A stretch of DNA of 64,000 bases. Origin: Pseudomonas maioricensis (GTDB lineage Bacteria; Pseudomonadota; Gammaproteobacteria; Pseudomonadales; Pseudomonadaceae). Within the stretch, counting starts at the first letter, position 1, and each line of letters opens with the position of its first letter. The notes under the pieces are model-generated. The model was not told the DNA's origin, did no database searches, and saw only the letters and a program-made list of their open reading frames with translations. The stretch spans positions 180,859 through 244,858 of the forward strand of contig NZ_LOHG01000004.1 in NCBI RefSeq assembly GCF_022790535.1, given 5' to 3'. A program made the position numbers and the translations under genes. Shown here piece after piece: positions 28,835 to 38,735 of this stretch.

Positions 28835-29487
28835 GCCCCTACATCGCGGTACATCTGGACGGTGCTGAGATCTGGCTACTCGCTGAAAAAGCCGTTTATT
28901 ACCCCGCCTACCGGGCATTGCTCATCGCCGATGTTCATTTCGGCAAAGCAGCAGCCTTTCGAGCACTTGGGCAACCCGTGCCCCAAGGCACAACCCAGGA
29001 CAACTTGCAGCGCCTTGATCAGTTGCTGCGGCGCTATCCCTGCGATCAATTGATATTCCTCGGCGACTTCCTGCATGCCCGGCAGTCGCGCACCCCATCA
29101 ACCCTGCAGGCGCTTGGCGAGTGGCGTTCGCGTCATCCTGAACTGACTATTACGCTTATCCGGGGCAATCACGATAAACACGCAGGCGATCCACCCTCGG
29201 ATCTGATGATCGAAACAGTACCAGAACCCCTGCTGCTGGGACCTTTTGCGCTGCAACACGAGCCTCATCCACATCCCACCCATCATGTGCTGGCCGGGCA
29301 TGTGCATCCGGTTTATCACCTGCAGGGGCGCGGCCGTCAAAGGTTAAGGCTGCCTTGCTTTTATCTGAACGAGCGCACGAGCCTGCTACCCGCTTTCGGC
29401 GCATTCACCGGCGGCTACAGCGTTGAACGCGAACAGAACAGCAAGATTTTCGTGGTAGGTGACGGGGCGGTGTGGGCAACTGGCTGA
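28831..29487 (+). CDS. pdeM: Ligase-associated DNA damage response endonuclease PdeM
   Basis: A 218-residue calcineurin-like metallophosphoesterase. The metal-binding motifs are in order: IADVHFGK (D34, H36), [17 protein letters not shown] and [11 protein letters not shown]. This is the MPE/PdeM protein that accompanies Lhr-Core, the ligase and the exonuclease in bacterial repair clusters. ATGA overlap with the helicase gene implies coupled translation. No further gene follows on this strand. Confidence 0.92.
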   Translation: MSPYIAVHLDGAEIWLLAEKAVYYPAYRALLIADVHFGKAAAFRALGQPVPQGTTQDNLQRLDQLLRRYPCDQLIFLGDFLHARQSRTPSTLQALGEWRSRHPELTITLIRGNHDKHAGDPPSDLMIETVPEPLLLGPFALQHEPHPHPTHHVLAGHVHPVYHLQGRGRQRLRLPCFYLNERTSLLPAFGAFTGGYSVEREQNSKIFVVGDGAVWATG

Positions 29488-29599
29488 AACGATTCACGCT
29501 GGCGCGTTCAGTCTGGATCAACACCCGATCGCAGCCGTTCAAAACATCCAGGCAGCATCCTGCTGGCCAGTGAATGCGCCAGCAGAACAATCAATGAAT

Positions 29600-29815
29600 T
29601 CAGGCGACTGGAGCCGGTGGCGGCTCATCCGGAAGCGTCGGCTCCCCCGGTTCGGTAGGCTGAGGATACTCGTTCGGAGTGTCCGGGCCTGGTTGCCCAG
29701 GTACTCCGCCAACCATATTGGCCTGCGGATAGGCGAGTAACGACAAGGCTAGCAGACCCACATGATTCTCTCGCGGGTCAGCCCCCTGGGCGCTGGCATT
29801 CGATTGTCTCTTCAT
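29600..29815 (-). CDS. Small Pro-rich hypothetical protein
   Basis: A 71-residue protein: a basic start (MKRQSNASAQGADPRENH), a hydrophobic stretch (VGLLALSLLAYPQANMV) and a Pro/Glu-rich tail (PGQPGPDTPNEYPQPTEPGE) ending PPPAPVA. The ATG at 29815 has AGGAG seven bases upstream, good evidence that it is translated. The hydrophobic stretch is short and could be a weak signal or membrane anchor. No family with a known function is recognised. Confidence 0.6.
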   Translation of the reverse strand: MKRQSNASAQGADPRENHVGLLALSLLAYPQANMVGGVPGQPGPDTPNEYPQPTEPGEPTLPDEPPPAPVA

Positions 29816-29934
29816 AAGGCACTCCTGAGCGTTATCCCCCTGCCCACATGGCGCGAGGAGGAGCGATTCAGTCAATAGAGTGCCGAAATGAGGACTAATT
29901 CAATTTACGGAGGCTAAACGGTAACAAATATCAG

Positions 29935-30501
29935 TCAGGCGCGAGGCAGTGTGACGCCGCGCTGCCCCTGATACTTGCCGCCACGATCCTTGTAAGACAC
30001 TTCGCACTCTTCGTCGGACTCTAGGAAGAGCATCTGCGCCACGCCCTCATTGGCGTAGATTTTAGCCGGCAAGGTCGTGGTGTTGGAGAACTCCAGCGTT
30101 ACGTGACCTTCCCACTCAGGCTCAAGCGGCGTCACATTGACGATGATTCCGCAGCGCGCATAGGTGCTTTTGCCCAGACAAATGGTCAGCACATTGCGCG
30201 GGATACGGAAATATTCGACGGTGCGAGCCAGCGCAAAGGAGTTGGGCGGAATGATGCAGACGTCACTCTTGATGTCCACGAAGCTCTTCTCGTCGAAGTT
30301 CTTCGGATCAACGGTCGCGGAATTGATATTGGTGAAAACCTTGAATTCATCCGCACAACGCACATCGTAGCCATAGCTGGACACGCCATAGGAGATGAGT
30401 CGGTCTGCGCCTTCGCCACGCATCTGGCGCTCGACGAAAGGCTCGATCATGCCGTGCTCTTGCGCCATGCGGCGAATCCACTTGTCCGATTTGATGCTCA
30501 T
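29935..30501 (-). CDS. dcd: dCTP deaminase
   Basis: A 188-residue trimeric dUTPase-fold enzyme that deaminates dCTP to dUTP in thymidylate synthesis. The conserved core [20 protein letters not shown] and [11 protein letters not shown] is intact, as is the C-terminal [14 protein letters not shown] nucleotide-capping tail. The length is standard. AGGA lies eight bases before the ATG. It is monocistronic and divergent from the cold-shock gene. Confidence 0.95.
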   Translation of the reverse strand: MSIKSDKWIRRMAQEHGMIEPFVERQMRGEGADRLISYGVSSYGYDVRCADEFKVFTNINSATVDPKNFDEKSFVDIKSDVCIIPPNSFALARTVEYFRIPRNVLTICLGKSTYARCGIIVNVTPLEPEWEGHVTLEFSNTTTLPAKIYANEGVAQMLFLESDEECEVSYKDRGGKYQGQRGVTLPRA

Positions 30502-30631
30502 GGCGATGTCCTGATAGCTGGGTGGAAAAACATGTCCGGCATCTTACCGGGCCGAGGCGCAGGGTTCAAAGGCTGAAGAACGCCATCGACGGATGCTTTG
30601 CGCACTAATCGAAATAATCCTCAATTGGCTG

Positions 30632-30660
30632 TTGGCACGTTCAAAAAAAAGCGTTAAGGT
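30632..30660 (+). promoter_or_regulatory. Candidate sigma-70 promoter of the cold-shock gene
   Basis: TTGGCA and TAAGGT separated by 17 bases. Transcription from here would give a 5' untranslated leader of roughly 145 bases, as is usual for cspA-type mRNAs. Confidence 0.5.
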
Positions 30661-30810
30661 GGCGTCACTGTGTTGCTTGTGTCACTGAGAATCTCTACAC
30701 GATGTTGAATTTCGATCCAACCATCTCCAAGAATTTTTCCTGCTCTTTGCACTCAGTCTCGGCCAGGGCACTTCCTGAGTCGCAGTTAACTTTGTCCAAG
30801 GAGATACACC

Positions 30811-31020
30811 ATGTCTAATCGCCAAACTGGTACCGTTAAGTGGTTCAACGATGAAAAAGGCTTCGGCTTCATCACTCCACAATCCGGTGACGACCTGTTC
30901 GTACACTTCAAAGCTATCCAATCCGACGGCTTCAAAAGCCTGAAAGAAGGCCAACAGGTTTCTTTCATCGCTACCCGCGGTCAGAAAGGCATGCAAGCTG
31001 AAGAAGTTCAAGTTATCTAA
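30811..31020 (+). CDS. Cold-shock domain protein (CspA family)
   Basis: A 69-residue single cold-shock domain that binds single-stranded RNA or DNA. RNP1 is KGFGFI (16-21) and RNP2 is LFVHF (29-33); the fold runs end to end. The ribosome site AAGGAGA lies close to the ATG. A long leader precedes the gene and a strong terminator follows it. It resembles the Pseudomonas CapA/CapB proteins; which paralogue it is cannot be decided here. Confidence 0.93.
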   Translation: MSNRQTGTVKWFNDEKGFGFITPQSGDDLFVHFKAIQSDGFKSLKEGQQVSFIATRGQKGMQAEEVQVI

Positions 31021-31037
31021 CTTGTACTGAATCGCTT

Positions 31038-31066
31038 AAAAAACCCCGCTTCGGCGGGGTTTTTTT
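31038..31066 (+). terminator. Rho-independent terminator of the cold-shock gene
   Basis: AACCCCGC-TTCG-GCGGGGTT stem with a UUCG tetraloop followed by a seven-base T-run. Confidence 0.93.
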
Positions 31067-31089
31067 ATGCCTGTAGAAAAGTCGAGGCC

Positions 31090-31163
31090 CTGTAGGCGCT
31101 GCCGAAGGCTGCGAAGGTGGCCTCCTGACAAAGCGCCTTCGCAGCTTTCAGCAGCGCCTACAG
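31090..31163. repeat. REP pair, type A variant
   Basis: Arms TAGGCGCTGCCGAAGG and the complementary TCAGCAGCGCCTA. Relative to other copies both arms carry a matching change (GGAGC to GGCGC), so pairing is kept. Confidence 0.75.
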
Positions 31164-31171
31164 AATCAGAT

Positions 31172-32266
31172 TCAATCGTCGCTAACAGAAATACTCGGCA
31201 TCGCCGGGCTGGCCGCTTCCTGCAATACGATCCGCGCACCGACGTGGCGGGCCAACTCCTGATAAACCATCGCAATCTGACTGTCCGGCTCGGCAATCAC
31301 CGTAGGCTTGCCACCATCCGCCTGTTCGCGAATGAGCATCGAAAGCGGCAATGAAGCCAGCAACTCGACGTCGTATTGCGAAGCAAGCTTCTCGCCGCCG
31401 CCCTCGCCAAACAAATGCTCCGCGTGACCGCAGTTCGAGCAAATGTGCACCGCCATGTTTTCCACCACGCCCAACACCGGAATGTTGACCTTGCGGAACA
31501 TCTCTACACCTTTCTTGGCATCCAGCAAGGCCAGATCCTGAGGCGTGGTCACGATGACAGCTCCAGCAACAGGAACCTTCTGCGCCAGCGTGAGCTGGAT
31601 ATCGCCCGTGCCTGGTGGCATATCTATGACCAGGTAATCCAGATCATTCCACGCCGTCTGGGTGATCAACTGCAGCAATGCACCGGAAACCATCGGGCCA
31701 CGCCAGACCATCGGCGTGTTGTCATCGGTGAGAAAAGCCATAGACATCACTTCGACGCCATGCGCCTCGATAGGCACGAACCACTTCTGATCCTTGATTT
31801 TCGGGCGGGTACCCTCAGCAATACCGAACATCACGCCCTGACTCGGACCGTAGATGTCCGCGTCAAGAATCCCGACCCGCGCACCTTCACGAGCGAGTGC
31901 CAGAGCCAGGTTCGCGGCGGTGGTGGACTTACCCACACCGCCCTTGCCGGAGGCCACAGCAACGATATTCTTCACATTGGCCAGGCCAGGGATCTGCCCC
32001 TGAGACTTGTGCGCCTCAATCACAGAGCTGATATCCACGCGGGCGGATGCCACACCCTCCAGGCTCTCAATGGCGATCTGCAGCATCTGCGCCCAGCCAC
32101 TCTTGAACAATCCGGCGGCATAACCCAGCTCAAGCTGGACGCTGACACGCTCGCCTTGAATATCAATGGCGCGCACGCAGCCGGCACTGACCGGATCCTG
32201 ATTCAAATAGGGGTCGATATATTGGCGAAGGACGGCTTCCACCGCTGCGCGGTTAACAGCGCTCAT
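31172..32266 (-). CDS. apbC: Iron-sulphur cluster carrier protein Mrp/ApbC
   Basis: A 364-residue P-loop NTPase that carries and transfers [4Fe-4S] clusters. An N-terminal DUF59/MIP18-like domain (about 5-85) precedes the deviant Walker A ASGKGGVGKST (105-115). The cluster-binding CxxC is C276-C279 in VHICSNCGHAEHLFG. The gene is divergent from metG with a REP between, the usual arrangement in gammaproteobacteria. Confidence 0.95.
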   Translation of the reverse strand: MSAVNRAAVEAVLRQYIDPYLNQDPVSAGCVRAIDIQGERVSVQLELGYAAGLFKSGWAQMLQIAIESLEGVASARVDISSVIEAHKSQGQIPGLANVKNIVAVASGKGGVGKSTTAANLALALAREGARVGILDADIYGPSQGVMFGIAEGTRPKIKDQKWFVPIEAHGVEVMSMAFLTDDNTPMVWRGPMVSGALLQLITQTAWNDLDYLVIDMPPGTGDIQLTLAQKVPVAGAVIVTTPQDLALLDAKKGVEMFRKVNIPVLGVVENMAVHICSNCGHAEHLFGEGGGEKLASQYDVELLASLPLSMLIREQADGGKPTVIAEPDSQIAMVYQELARHVGARIVLQEAASPAMPSISVSDD

Positions 32267-32377
32267 GGGCTACTCCCGAATAAAGACAGACTAAAACAGG
32301 CGGCTATCCTAACGCTTCTGCGTGCCACCGGCATGGTTTCGCTGTCCCTGCGGCAACAACACCTATTAAACGTCCTC

Positions 32378-32452
32378 CTGTAGGAGCTGCCGAAGGCTGC
32401 GAAAGCAGTATCACTGGCACCAAAGATTCGCAGCCTTCGGCAGCTCCTACAG
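32378..32452. repeat. REP pair, type A
   Basis: Inverted GCCGAAGGCTGCGA arms within the divergent apbC-metG intergenic region. Confidence 0.85.
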
Positions 32453-32573
32453 AAACCCTTTGCACGCCTGCCAGACACCTCAGGGGAAATTCCTACAATC
32501 AGCACGGGGTGAAAAAAATCCCTCAGACCTTTATAGTGGCCGATCTCCGTTTCACTTCAAGTAGCCGAGCCCC

Positions 32574-34622
32574 ATGTCCGAGCCACGCAAGATCCTCGTT
32601 ACCAGCGCCCTGCCCTATGCCAATGGTTCGATCCATCTTGGCCATATGCTTGAGTACATCCAGACCGATATGTGGGTGCGCTTCCAGAAGCACCGCGGCA
32701 ATCAATGCATCTATGTCTGCGCGGACGACGCACACGGCTCGGCAATCATGCTGCGCGCCGAAAAAGAAGGCATCACCCCGGAACAACTGATCGATAACGT
32801 CAAGGCTGAACACAGCGCCGACTTCAGCGACTTCCTGGTGGACTTCGACAATTTCCACTCGACGCACTCGGATGAAAACCGTGAGCTGTCGAGCATGATT
32901 TACACCCGCCTGCGCGATGCGGGCCATATCGCTACGCGCTCGATCACCCAGTATTTCGACCCGGAAAAGAAAATGTTCCTGGCCGACCGCTTCATCAAGG
33001 GCACCTGCCCGAAATGCGGCACTGAGGATCAATACGGCGATAACTGCGAGAAGTGCGGCGCGACCTATGCGCCGACTGATCTCAAGGACCCGAAATCAGC
33101 GATTTCCGGCGCAACACCTGTTCTGAAAGACTCGAAGCATTTCTTCTTCGATCTGCCTGCCTTCGACGCCATGCTCAAAAGCTGGACACGCAGCGGCACC
33201 CTGCAGGACGCCGTAGCGAACAAGATTGCCGAGTGGCTGGATGCCGGCCTTCAGCAGTGGGATATCTCCCGCGACGCGCCTTACTTCGGCTTTGAAATCC
33301 CGGATGAGCCAGGCAAGTACTTCTACGTGTGGCTGGACGCACCAGTCGGCTACATGGCCAGCTTCAAGAACCTGTGCGCACGCCGCCCTGATCTGGATTT
33401 CGATGCGTTCTGGGCCAAGGACTCGACCACCGAGCTATACCACTTCATCGGCAAGGACATCGTCAACTTCCACGCCCTGTTCTGGCCAGCAATGCTCGAC
33501 GGCGCAGGCCTGCGCAAGCCTACCGGTATCAATGTGCACGGCTACTTGACCGTCAACGGCCAGAAAATGTCGAAATCACGCGGTACGTTCATCAAGGCTC
33601 GCACCTACCTGGACCAGCTGTCGCCGGAATACCTGCGCTATTACTACGCGGCCAAGCTGGGCAAAGGTGTCGATGACCTCGACCTGAACCTCGACGACTT
33701 CGTCCAGAAGGTCAATTCGGACCTTATCGGCAAAGTAGTCAATATCGCCAGCCGCTGCGCCGGTTTCATCCATAAGGGCAATGCCGGTGTGCTGGTGGCT
33801 GAAAATGCCGCTCCGGAACTGACCGATGCATTCCTTGCCGCAGCCCCCGGGATCGCAGAAGCCTATGAAGCCCGCGATTTTGCCCGGGCAATGCGCGAAA
33901 TCATGGGGCTGGCCGACCGTGCCAACGCCTATATCGCTGACAAGGCTCCGTGGTCGCTGGCCAAGCAGGAAGGCAAGCAGGATGAAGTCCAGGCGGTCTG
34001 CGCACTTGGCGTGAACCTGTTCCGGCAATTGGTGATTTTCCTCAAGCCGGTGCTGCCGCTGCTGGCTGCCGATGCAGAGAAATTTCTTAATGTCGCGCCG
34101 CTGACCTGGGACGACCACAAGACATTGCTGAGCAATCATCAGCTCAACCCGTTCCAGGCCCTGATGAGCCGTATAGATCCGGTCAAGGTTGAAGCCATGA
34201 CCGCTGCTTCGAAAGAAGACCTGACTGCCAGCGCTACCGACACCGGTGCCGCTCCCGAGGGTAACGGCGAGCTCACCAAAGACCCGCTCTCCCCGGAGAT
34301 CGACTTCGATGCGTTTGCAGCGGTGGATCTGCGAGTGGCGTTGATCCTCAAAGCCGAGCACGTTGAAGGTGCAGACAAACTGCTGCGTCTGACACTGGAC
34401 ATCGGTGACGAACAGCGCAACGTGTTCTCGGGCATCAAAAGTGCCTACCCGAACCCGTCAGAGCTGGAAGGCCGACTGACCATGATGATTGCCAACCTCA
34501 AGCCACGGAAGATGCGCTTCGGCATATCAGAAGGCATGGTGATGGCCGCAGGTCCTGGCGGCGAAGAAATCTACTTGCTTAGCCCTGATAGCGGCGCCAA
34601 ACCAGGCCAGCGCATCAAGTAA
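32574..34622 (+). CDS. metG: Methionyl-tRNA synthetase
   Basis: A 682-residue class I aminoacyl-tRNA synthetase. The HIGH-like motif is HLGH (21-24) and KMSKS is at 331-335. The zinc knuckle [18 protein letters not shown] lies near residue 145. The C-terminal ~110 residues after a linker form the tRNA-binding domain ([20 protein letters not shown] to the end) that dimerises the enzyme. Length and domain order are those of the E. coli-type dimeric MetRS. Confidence 0.97.
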   Translation: MSEPRKILVTSALPYANGSIHLGHMLEYIQTDMWVRFQKHRGNQCIYVCADDAHGSAIMLRAEKEGITPEQLIDNVKAEHSADFSDFLVDFDNFHSTHSDENRELSSMIYTRLRDAGHIATRSITQYFDPEKKMFLADRFIKGTCPKCGTEDQYGDNCEKCGATYAPTDLKDPKSAISGATPVLKDSKHFFFDLPAFDAMLKSWTRSGTLQDAVANKIAEWLDAGLQQWDISRDAPYFGFEIPDEPGKYFYVWLDAPVGYMASFKNLCARRPDLDFDAFWAKDSTTELYHFIGKDIVNFHALFWPAMLDGAGLRKPTGINVHGYLTVNGQKMSKSRGTFIKARTYLDQLSPEYLRYYYAAKLGKGVDDLDLNLDDFVQKVNSDLIGKVVNIASRCAGFIHKGNAGVLVAENAAPELTDAFLAAAPGIAEAYEARDFARAMREIMGLADRANAYIADKAPWSLAKQEGKQDEVQAVCALGVNLFRQLVIFLKPVLPLLAADAEKFLNVAPLTWDDHKTLLSNHQLNPFQALMSRIDPVKVEAMTAASKEDLTASATDTGAAPEGNGELTKDPLSPEIDFDAFAAVDLRVALILKAEHVEGADKLLRLTLDIGDEQRNVFSGIKSAYPNPSELEGRLTMMIANLKPRKMRFGISEGMVMAAGPGGEEIYLLSPDSGAKPGQRIK

Positions 34623-34630
34623 GATCCGAG

Positions 34631-34671
34631 ACAAACCCGATAACAGCCTTAACCGCTGTTATCGGGTTTGT
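34631..34671 (+). terminator. Hairpin terminator of metG
   Basis: Perfect 16-bp stem ACAAACCCGATAACAG/CTGTTATCGGGTTTGT, nine-base loop. There is no long T-run, but the stem is very stable and sits right after the stop codon. Confidence 0.7.
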
Positions 34672-34753
34672 GCCGTTTGCGTAAACCGATTGCTCGCCAG
34701 ACAGTGTCCCTGCTCACTTACCGTTACTGCACGTTCGCCTCTTCGGCAAGATC

Positions 34754-35815
34754 ATGAACCTCATTCAAAGCGTCGACGCTCTGCTCCCTCAGACCCAATG
34801 CGGCAAGTGCGGCCATCCAGGCTGCAAGCCTTATGCAGAAGGCATCGCTCAGGGCGAAGCAATCAACAAATGCCCTCCGGGCGGCGACGAGACCATTGCA
34901 GCATTGGCGCAACTGCTCAATGTCCAGCCACTGCCTGTGGACTCAGCCCGTGGCTCTGCCCCCGCGCAAGTTGCATTTATTCGCGAGGCTGAATGCATAG
35001 GCTGTACAAAATGCATCCAGGCTTGCCCGGTCGATGCGATCGTCGGCGCGGCCAAATTCATGCATACCGTGATTGTTGATGAATGCACCGGCTGCGACCT
35101 GTGCGTGGCGCCCTGCCCGGTCGACTGCATCGATTTACTGCCACTGTCGCCAACGGTCATCCCGATTGTCGGTGGATATGCTGTCACCGTACAGGAGCAA
35201 CAGGCCCGAAGCCGTAAGCGCAACCACGCCCGGCGTCGCTTCGAGTCCCGCAACGCACGATTGCGCAACGAAGAGGACCGGCGGCATGCAGAACGCGTGG
35301 CGCGCTTGCAAAAGCCCTCAGCGGCATCTGAAGGCTCACGACCGCCCACCCGAACAGCAATGGGGCAGGCTCGCGCGCAAGACAGTGCCATAGATGACGA
35401 AGCATTGAAAAAGGCCAGAATCACTGTGGCAATGAGCAGGGCGCAACTCAATAAGTCGCTAAAGGCATTTGGTCACCCACCCATCGCCGAGCAAGCTGCA
35501 CGCCTGGTTCAATTGCAGCAGGAATATGAGGTTGCGGAGAAAGCCCTGACCAGCCTTCAAGCCGCACAGGAAAGGACGACAACAACGCCGCTACCCAAAG
35601 TGGATAACAGCGGCGTCAAACGTGCAAAAATTCAGCTGGCCATGGCCCGCGCCGCCTTCAGCAAGGCTCAGACAGCTGAAGTCTCGCCCGAGCAGATGGC
35701 GAGCCTTGAAGCCGCCCTCCAGCACGCAGAGCAAACACTGCGGGCCGCCGAGCAGGCACTTTTACTACCAACTAACCCGCAAGCTATCACCCCCAAGGAA
35801 AGCCTCGGTCCATGA
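34754..35815 (+). CDS. rnfB: RnfB-type ferredoxin lacking the membrane anchor, with coiled-coil tail
   Basis: A 353-residue protein. The N-terminal half is RnfB/RsxB: an Fe-S domain with C16, C19, C24, C40 and two ferredoxin clusters (C81, C84, C87, C91 and C111, C114, C117, C121). The ~35-residue membrane anchor that normally precedes the first cluster is absent; the protein starts [17 protein letters not shown]. After residue ~150 comes a very basic segment ([16 protein letters not shown]), then two related helical repeats ([17 protein letters not shown] and [18 protein letters not shown]) reminiscent of RnfC C-terminal repeats. No other rnf gene is present. It overlaps nth by ATGA. A soluble electron carrier is inferred. 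Confidence 0.85.
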   Translation: MNLIQSVDALLPQTQCGKCGHPGCKPYAEGIAQGEAINKCPPGGDETIAALAQLLNVQPLPVDSARGSAPAQVAFIREAECIGCTKCIQACPVDAIVGAAKFMHTVIVDECTGCDLCVAPCPVDCIDLLPLSPTVIPIVGGYAVTVQEQQARSRKRNHARRRFESRNARLRNEEDRRHAERVARLQKPSAASEGSRPPTRTAMGQARAQDSAIDDEALKKARITVAMSRAQLNKSLKAFGHPPIAEQAARLVQLQQEYEVAEKALTSLQAAQERTTTTPLPKVDNSGVKRAKIQLAMARAAFSKAQTAEVSPEQMASLEAALQHAEQTLRAAEQALLLPTNPQAITPKESLGP

Positions 35816-36450
35816 ATGCCGCAAAACGCCTGGAAATCTTTCGTCGACTCCACGAGGACAATCCGGACCCGAAGACCGAGCTGGCGTACACCACGCCTTT
35901 TGAGTTGCTGATTGCTGTAATCCTTTCGGCACAGGCGACCGATGTCAGCGTCAACAAGGCGACCGCGCGACTGTACCCCGTCGCCAATACCCCCCAGGCT
36001 ATTTACGAGCTCGGCGTTGAAGGCCTTTCCGAATACATAAAAACCATCGGTCTCTACAACAGCAAAGCAAAAAACGTCATAGAGACGTGCCGAATGCTGG
36101 TGCAATTGCATGACGGAGAAGTGCCGCAGACACGCGAGGCGCTTGAGGCCTTACCCGGTGTCGGGCGTAAGACTGCCAATGTGGTGCTCAACACCGCATT
36201 CCGCCAAGTGGCAATGGCGGTAGACACTCATATTTTCCGGGTCAGTAATCGCACAGGCCTGGCACCTGGCAAAAACGTGGTAGAGGTGGAAAATCAGCTC
36301 ATGAAGTTTGTGCCCAAAAATTACTTACTGGACGCTCACCACTGGCTGATCCTCCACGGCCGCTATGTATGCCAGGCCCGCAAGCCACGCTGCGGCAGCT
36401 GCAGGATCGAAGATTTGTGTGATTACAAGCTCAAGACATCCGACGATTGA
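35812..36450 (+). CDS. nth: Endonuclease III
   Basis: A 212-residue DNA glycosylase/AP lyase for oxidised pyrimidines. The helix-hairpin-helix is [17 protein letters not shown] with catalytic K120; the catalytic Asp is D138 ([12 protein letters not shown]). The [4Fe-4S] ligands are C187, C194, C197 and C203 (C-x6-C-x2-C-x5-C). The length is standard. It is co-transcribed with the rnfB-like gene, whose end it overlaps by four bases; the rnf-nth link is conserved in many gammaproteobacteria. Confidence 0.97.
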   Translation: MNAAKRLEIFRRLHEDNPDPKTELAYTTPFELLIAVILSAQATDVSVNKATARLYPVANTPQAIYELGVEGLSEYIKTIGLYNSKAKNVIETCRMLVQLHDGEVPQTREALEALPGVGRKTANVVLNTAFRQVAMAVDTHIFRVSNRTGLAPGKNVVEVENQLMKFVPKNYLLDAHHWLILHGRYVCQARKPRCGSCRIEDLCDYKLKTSDD

Positions 36451-36475
36451 GCAATAGAGAATAAAGCGCTCAATC
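36445..36475 (+). terminator. Candidate hairpin at the end of nth
   Basis: GATTGAGC (containing the nth stop codon) pairs with GCTCAATC over a 15-base loop; an A-rich then T-rich tract (ATCTTTTTT) follows. Confidence 0.4.
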
Positions 36476-36491
36476 GATTGAAAAAATCTTT

Positions 36492-36520
36492 TTTACCCGC
36501 TCGCAGATACTCGCTATAAG
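36492..36520 (+). promoter_or_regulatory. Candidate sigma-70 promoter of the PA3496-family gene
   Basis: TTTACC and TATAAG with a 17-base spacer, about 36 bases before the ATG at 36557. Confidence 0.5.
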
Positions 36521-36556
36521 GTGCGCCAACGACAGCCTAAGTCTGGAGTCACCTTT

Positions 36557-36739
36557 ATGAGCACTGACAAAGAGCAATTGGACGTAGACGACGATTTCAC
36601 TGCGGTTGAATCAGATGATACCGAGCCAGCGCCGGTTGAGGCCGCCAAGACCAATCTCAGCAAACGGCGCACTATCGATAACCTCCTGGAAGAAAGACGC
36701 CTGCAGCGGCAACTGGCTGATTACGACTACGATCTCTGA
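36557..36739 (+). CDS. PA3496-family putative envelope integrity protein
   Basis: A 60-residue acidic protein. The first half is Asp/Glu-rich and disordered-looking (LDVDDDFTAVESDDTEPAP). The second half holds the family repeat RRTIDNLLEERRLQRQLADYDYDL. Homologues follow nth in several pseudomonads, including PA3496. The molecular function is unknown. GGAG lies eight bases before the ATG at 36557; a candidate promoter and a terminator bracket the gene. Confidence 0.8.
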   Translation: MSTDKEQLDVDDDFTAVESDDTEPAPVEAAKTNLSKRRTIDNLLEERRLQRQLADYDYDL

Positions 36740-36775
36740 ACTGCCCGTCTGCGTCCATGCGCTGCCATTTAATAG

Positions 36776-36802
36776 AAAGCCTCTCATGCACGAGAGGCTT
36801 TA
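36776..36802. terminator. Hairpin between convergent genes
   Basis: AAAGCCTCTC/GAGAGGCTTT stem between the PA3496-family gene and the response regulator gene; it could serve both strands. Confidence 0.6.
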
Positions 36803-36856
36803 GTGATCAGCGCTAAAACTGTCGCCCCGCACACCAGAAAAAATCGGCACTCCCCT

Positions 36857-37483
36857 TCAGACCAGGCCATTGCGCTGAGCAAGCTCTATCAGGTCGACCA
36901 ATGAATGAGCATTGAGCTTCAGCAACAGGCGAGTCTTGTAAGTGCTAACTGTTTTGTTACTCAAAAACATTCCATCGGCAATTTCCTTATTGGTTTTACC
37001 CCGAGCCAACTGTTGCAACACCATCATTTCACGTCCGGAAAGACGATCAACCATGTCAGCTTCGCTCGCATTACCCATACTCGACCGCACCGTATGCAAA
37101 GCCTGATTAGGGAAATAACTGTAGCCAGATAACACGGCCTTGATTGCGCTCAACAGCTCAGTGAGGTCCTGCTGCTTGCAGACATAGCCAGCGGCCCCGG
37201 CCTGCATACAACGCATGGAAAAATGCCCGGGAGCCTGAGACGTAAGGATCAGTACCTTGAACGGCAACGTCATGGCGGACAGCCGGGCAATGACTTCAAG
37301 ACCGTCCAGCTTTGGAATGCCTATGTCGAGAATTACGATATCAGGCAAATGCTCACGAGCCAGTTGCAAGGCATCCACGCCATTATCCGTCTCCGCGATG
37401 ACCTCGTAGCCATGGCGCTCCATCAGCATGCGTACGGCAAGGCGAATGACGGGATGATCGTCCACGATCAGCACTTTATTCAT
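36857..37483 (-). CDS. LuxR-type response regulator (BvgA/RocA1-like)
   Basis: A 208-residue two-component regulator. The receiver domain has acidic pocket D8-D9, phosphoacceptor D53 (IVILDIGIPKLDG), T81 and K103. The C-terminal LuxR/NarL-type HTH is LSGREMMVLQQLARGKTNKEIA to NKTVSTYKTRLLLKL. It is most like BvgA/RocA1-type regulators, which often control adhesion, fimbriae or biofilm genes; that is inference. No cognate sensor kinase is adjacent. The ATG at 37483 gives the canonical MNKVLIVDDHPVIR start, against an extended frame from 37525. Confidence 0.88.
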   Translation of the reverse strand: MNKVLIVDDHPVIRLAVRMLMERHGYEVIAETDNGVDALQLAREHLPDIVILDIGIPKLDGLEVIARLSAMTLPFKVLILTSQAPGHFSMRCMQAGAAGYVCKQQDLTELLSAIKAVLSGYSYFPNQALHTVRSSMGNASEADMVDRLSGREMMVLQQLARGKTNKEIADGMFLSNKTVSTYKTRLLLKLNAHSLVDLIELAQRNGLV

Positions 37484-38735
37484 GGGCAGTCCAATTTTCG
37501 CTATTCGAAGTTTCAGAGTAAGCACAATAGCTTAGTCGTTTAGTGCTTTGCATGACGCCACCCCCTCAGGACTGGCAGCCAAAGACCGTTCTTACAGCCA
37601 CAACAGAATGTTCCTACAAAAAACAGTCTTAATGCCGCTACATTACAAGTCATCACAAGACCACCGTGTGGGAAGTGACGCGTTAATTGACCTGTGCAGA
37701 AGTGACCCAGAACAGCGTGAATGAACTAATAGAATTATTATGATTGGGTCAAGCATTTTCCAAATACCCCTTTGGACTAATAAATAGATACCACAGCGAT
37801 TAAATTAATCCTCCTCCCTGACACCCCTCGGCAATACGGGATAGCCTGTCCAGCTGGCTAGCATTTAGCCACTACCCAGTCTGAAATCCGTGAATCTCTT
37901 CCTACCCGATCACCCGAGTCACGCGTACCCAAAAAACATCACCTGTTACATTTACGTTACACCGCCACCAGAAAAACGGGCCATGGCTACCCCCAACATG
38001 TCAGCCCCCTTTTGATTAAGCACCAAGGTTGTGCCAACAGGATATTTCGGCCCACATAAGACGCCGTTTAAAAACTACACACTTTGCAGCCTCTCTTTTG
38101 TAAATATATATATTTTGCGAAAAGTCCTACGCACTTTTCGGAACTTGCTGTACGCCCGCGATAACACAGTACGATGGCTAGATAATTTGGCGGTACTTAT
38201 GCACCGCACATCCTTAAATTAAATATCCCACGAAATATTGCTGAAAAATCTGCAGACAGCGAACGAAATTTCTGACGCATCATGATTTAAAACGGCTAAT
38301 CCCGCCGAAAGCAAATACTATATCCCGGTACAAATCCACCCTCCCATTATCGAACAGGAAATGTACTACAACACTAACGGACGACAAAAAATACCCATGT
38401 AAGAAAAGCCAACCACCTGAAAATCAATCCATGTAACAGCCATATTTTTACTTGCAAATCTTATTACCAGTCGTTACTTTTTCAAGAAGCACCCACTCTT
38501 CAGCCCTCACATGCAGGTTCGCCTATGAAACCCACTTAACAAATGATGCCACTTTGGCAGACTACAACACTGTTGCTTTATATGGACGCCCCTCCAATAG
38601 AGAGCCGAAGGGATTCGAACACTATGAACATGCCCCCCCCTCAGAATCAGCGTTTCGCTGAACGCGCCAGGCCTAGGCTCGACGATTCTTTTTGAATGGG
38701 TCATGTGAACAACCATGTTCAAAAAGGGATATATC
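37484..38735. other. 1.25-kb AT-rich non-coding stretch
   Basis: No reading frame here has a ribosome site or protein-like composition. The base composition is visibly more AT-rich than the surroundings (for example TAAATATATATATTTTGCGA at 38101-38120). A CGAAAAGT/ACTTTTCG inverted repeat with a seven-base spacer lies at 38118-38140. The stretch probably holds promoters for the flanking genes or a decayed insertion; nothing more can be assigned. Confidence 0.5.
38689..38725 (+). promoter_or_regulatory. Inverted repeat abutting the ribosome site of the HTH gene
   Basis: TTTTTGAA (38689-38696) pairs with TTCAAAAA (38718-38725), which directly adjoins the GGGAT ribosome site of the gene at 38736. 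It could be an operator or an RNA hairpin. Confidence 0.35.

Noticed and set aside
38018..38036. Sigma-54 promoter on the minus strand (TTGGCACAACCTTGGTGC)
   Set aside because: The GG-N10-GC spacing fails; the -12 GC is not in place.
38031..38222. 63-residue frame in the AT-rich gap
   Set aside because: No ribosome site and unlikely composition.
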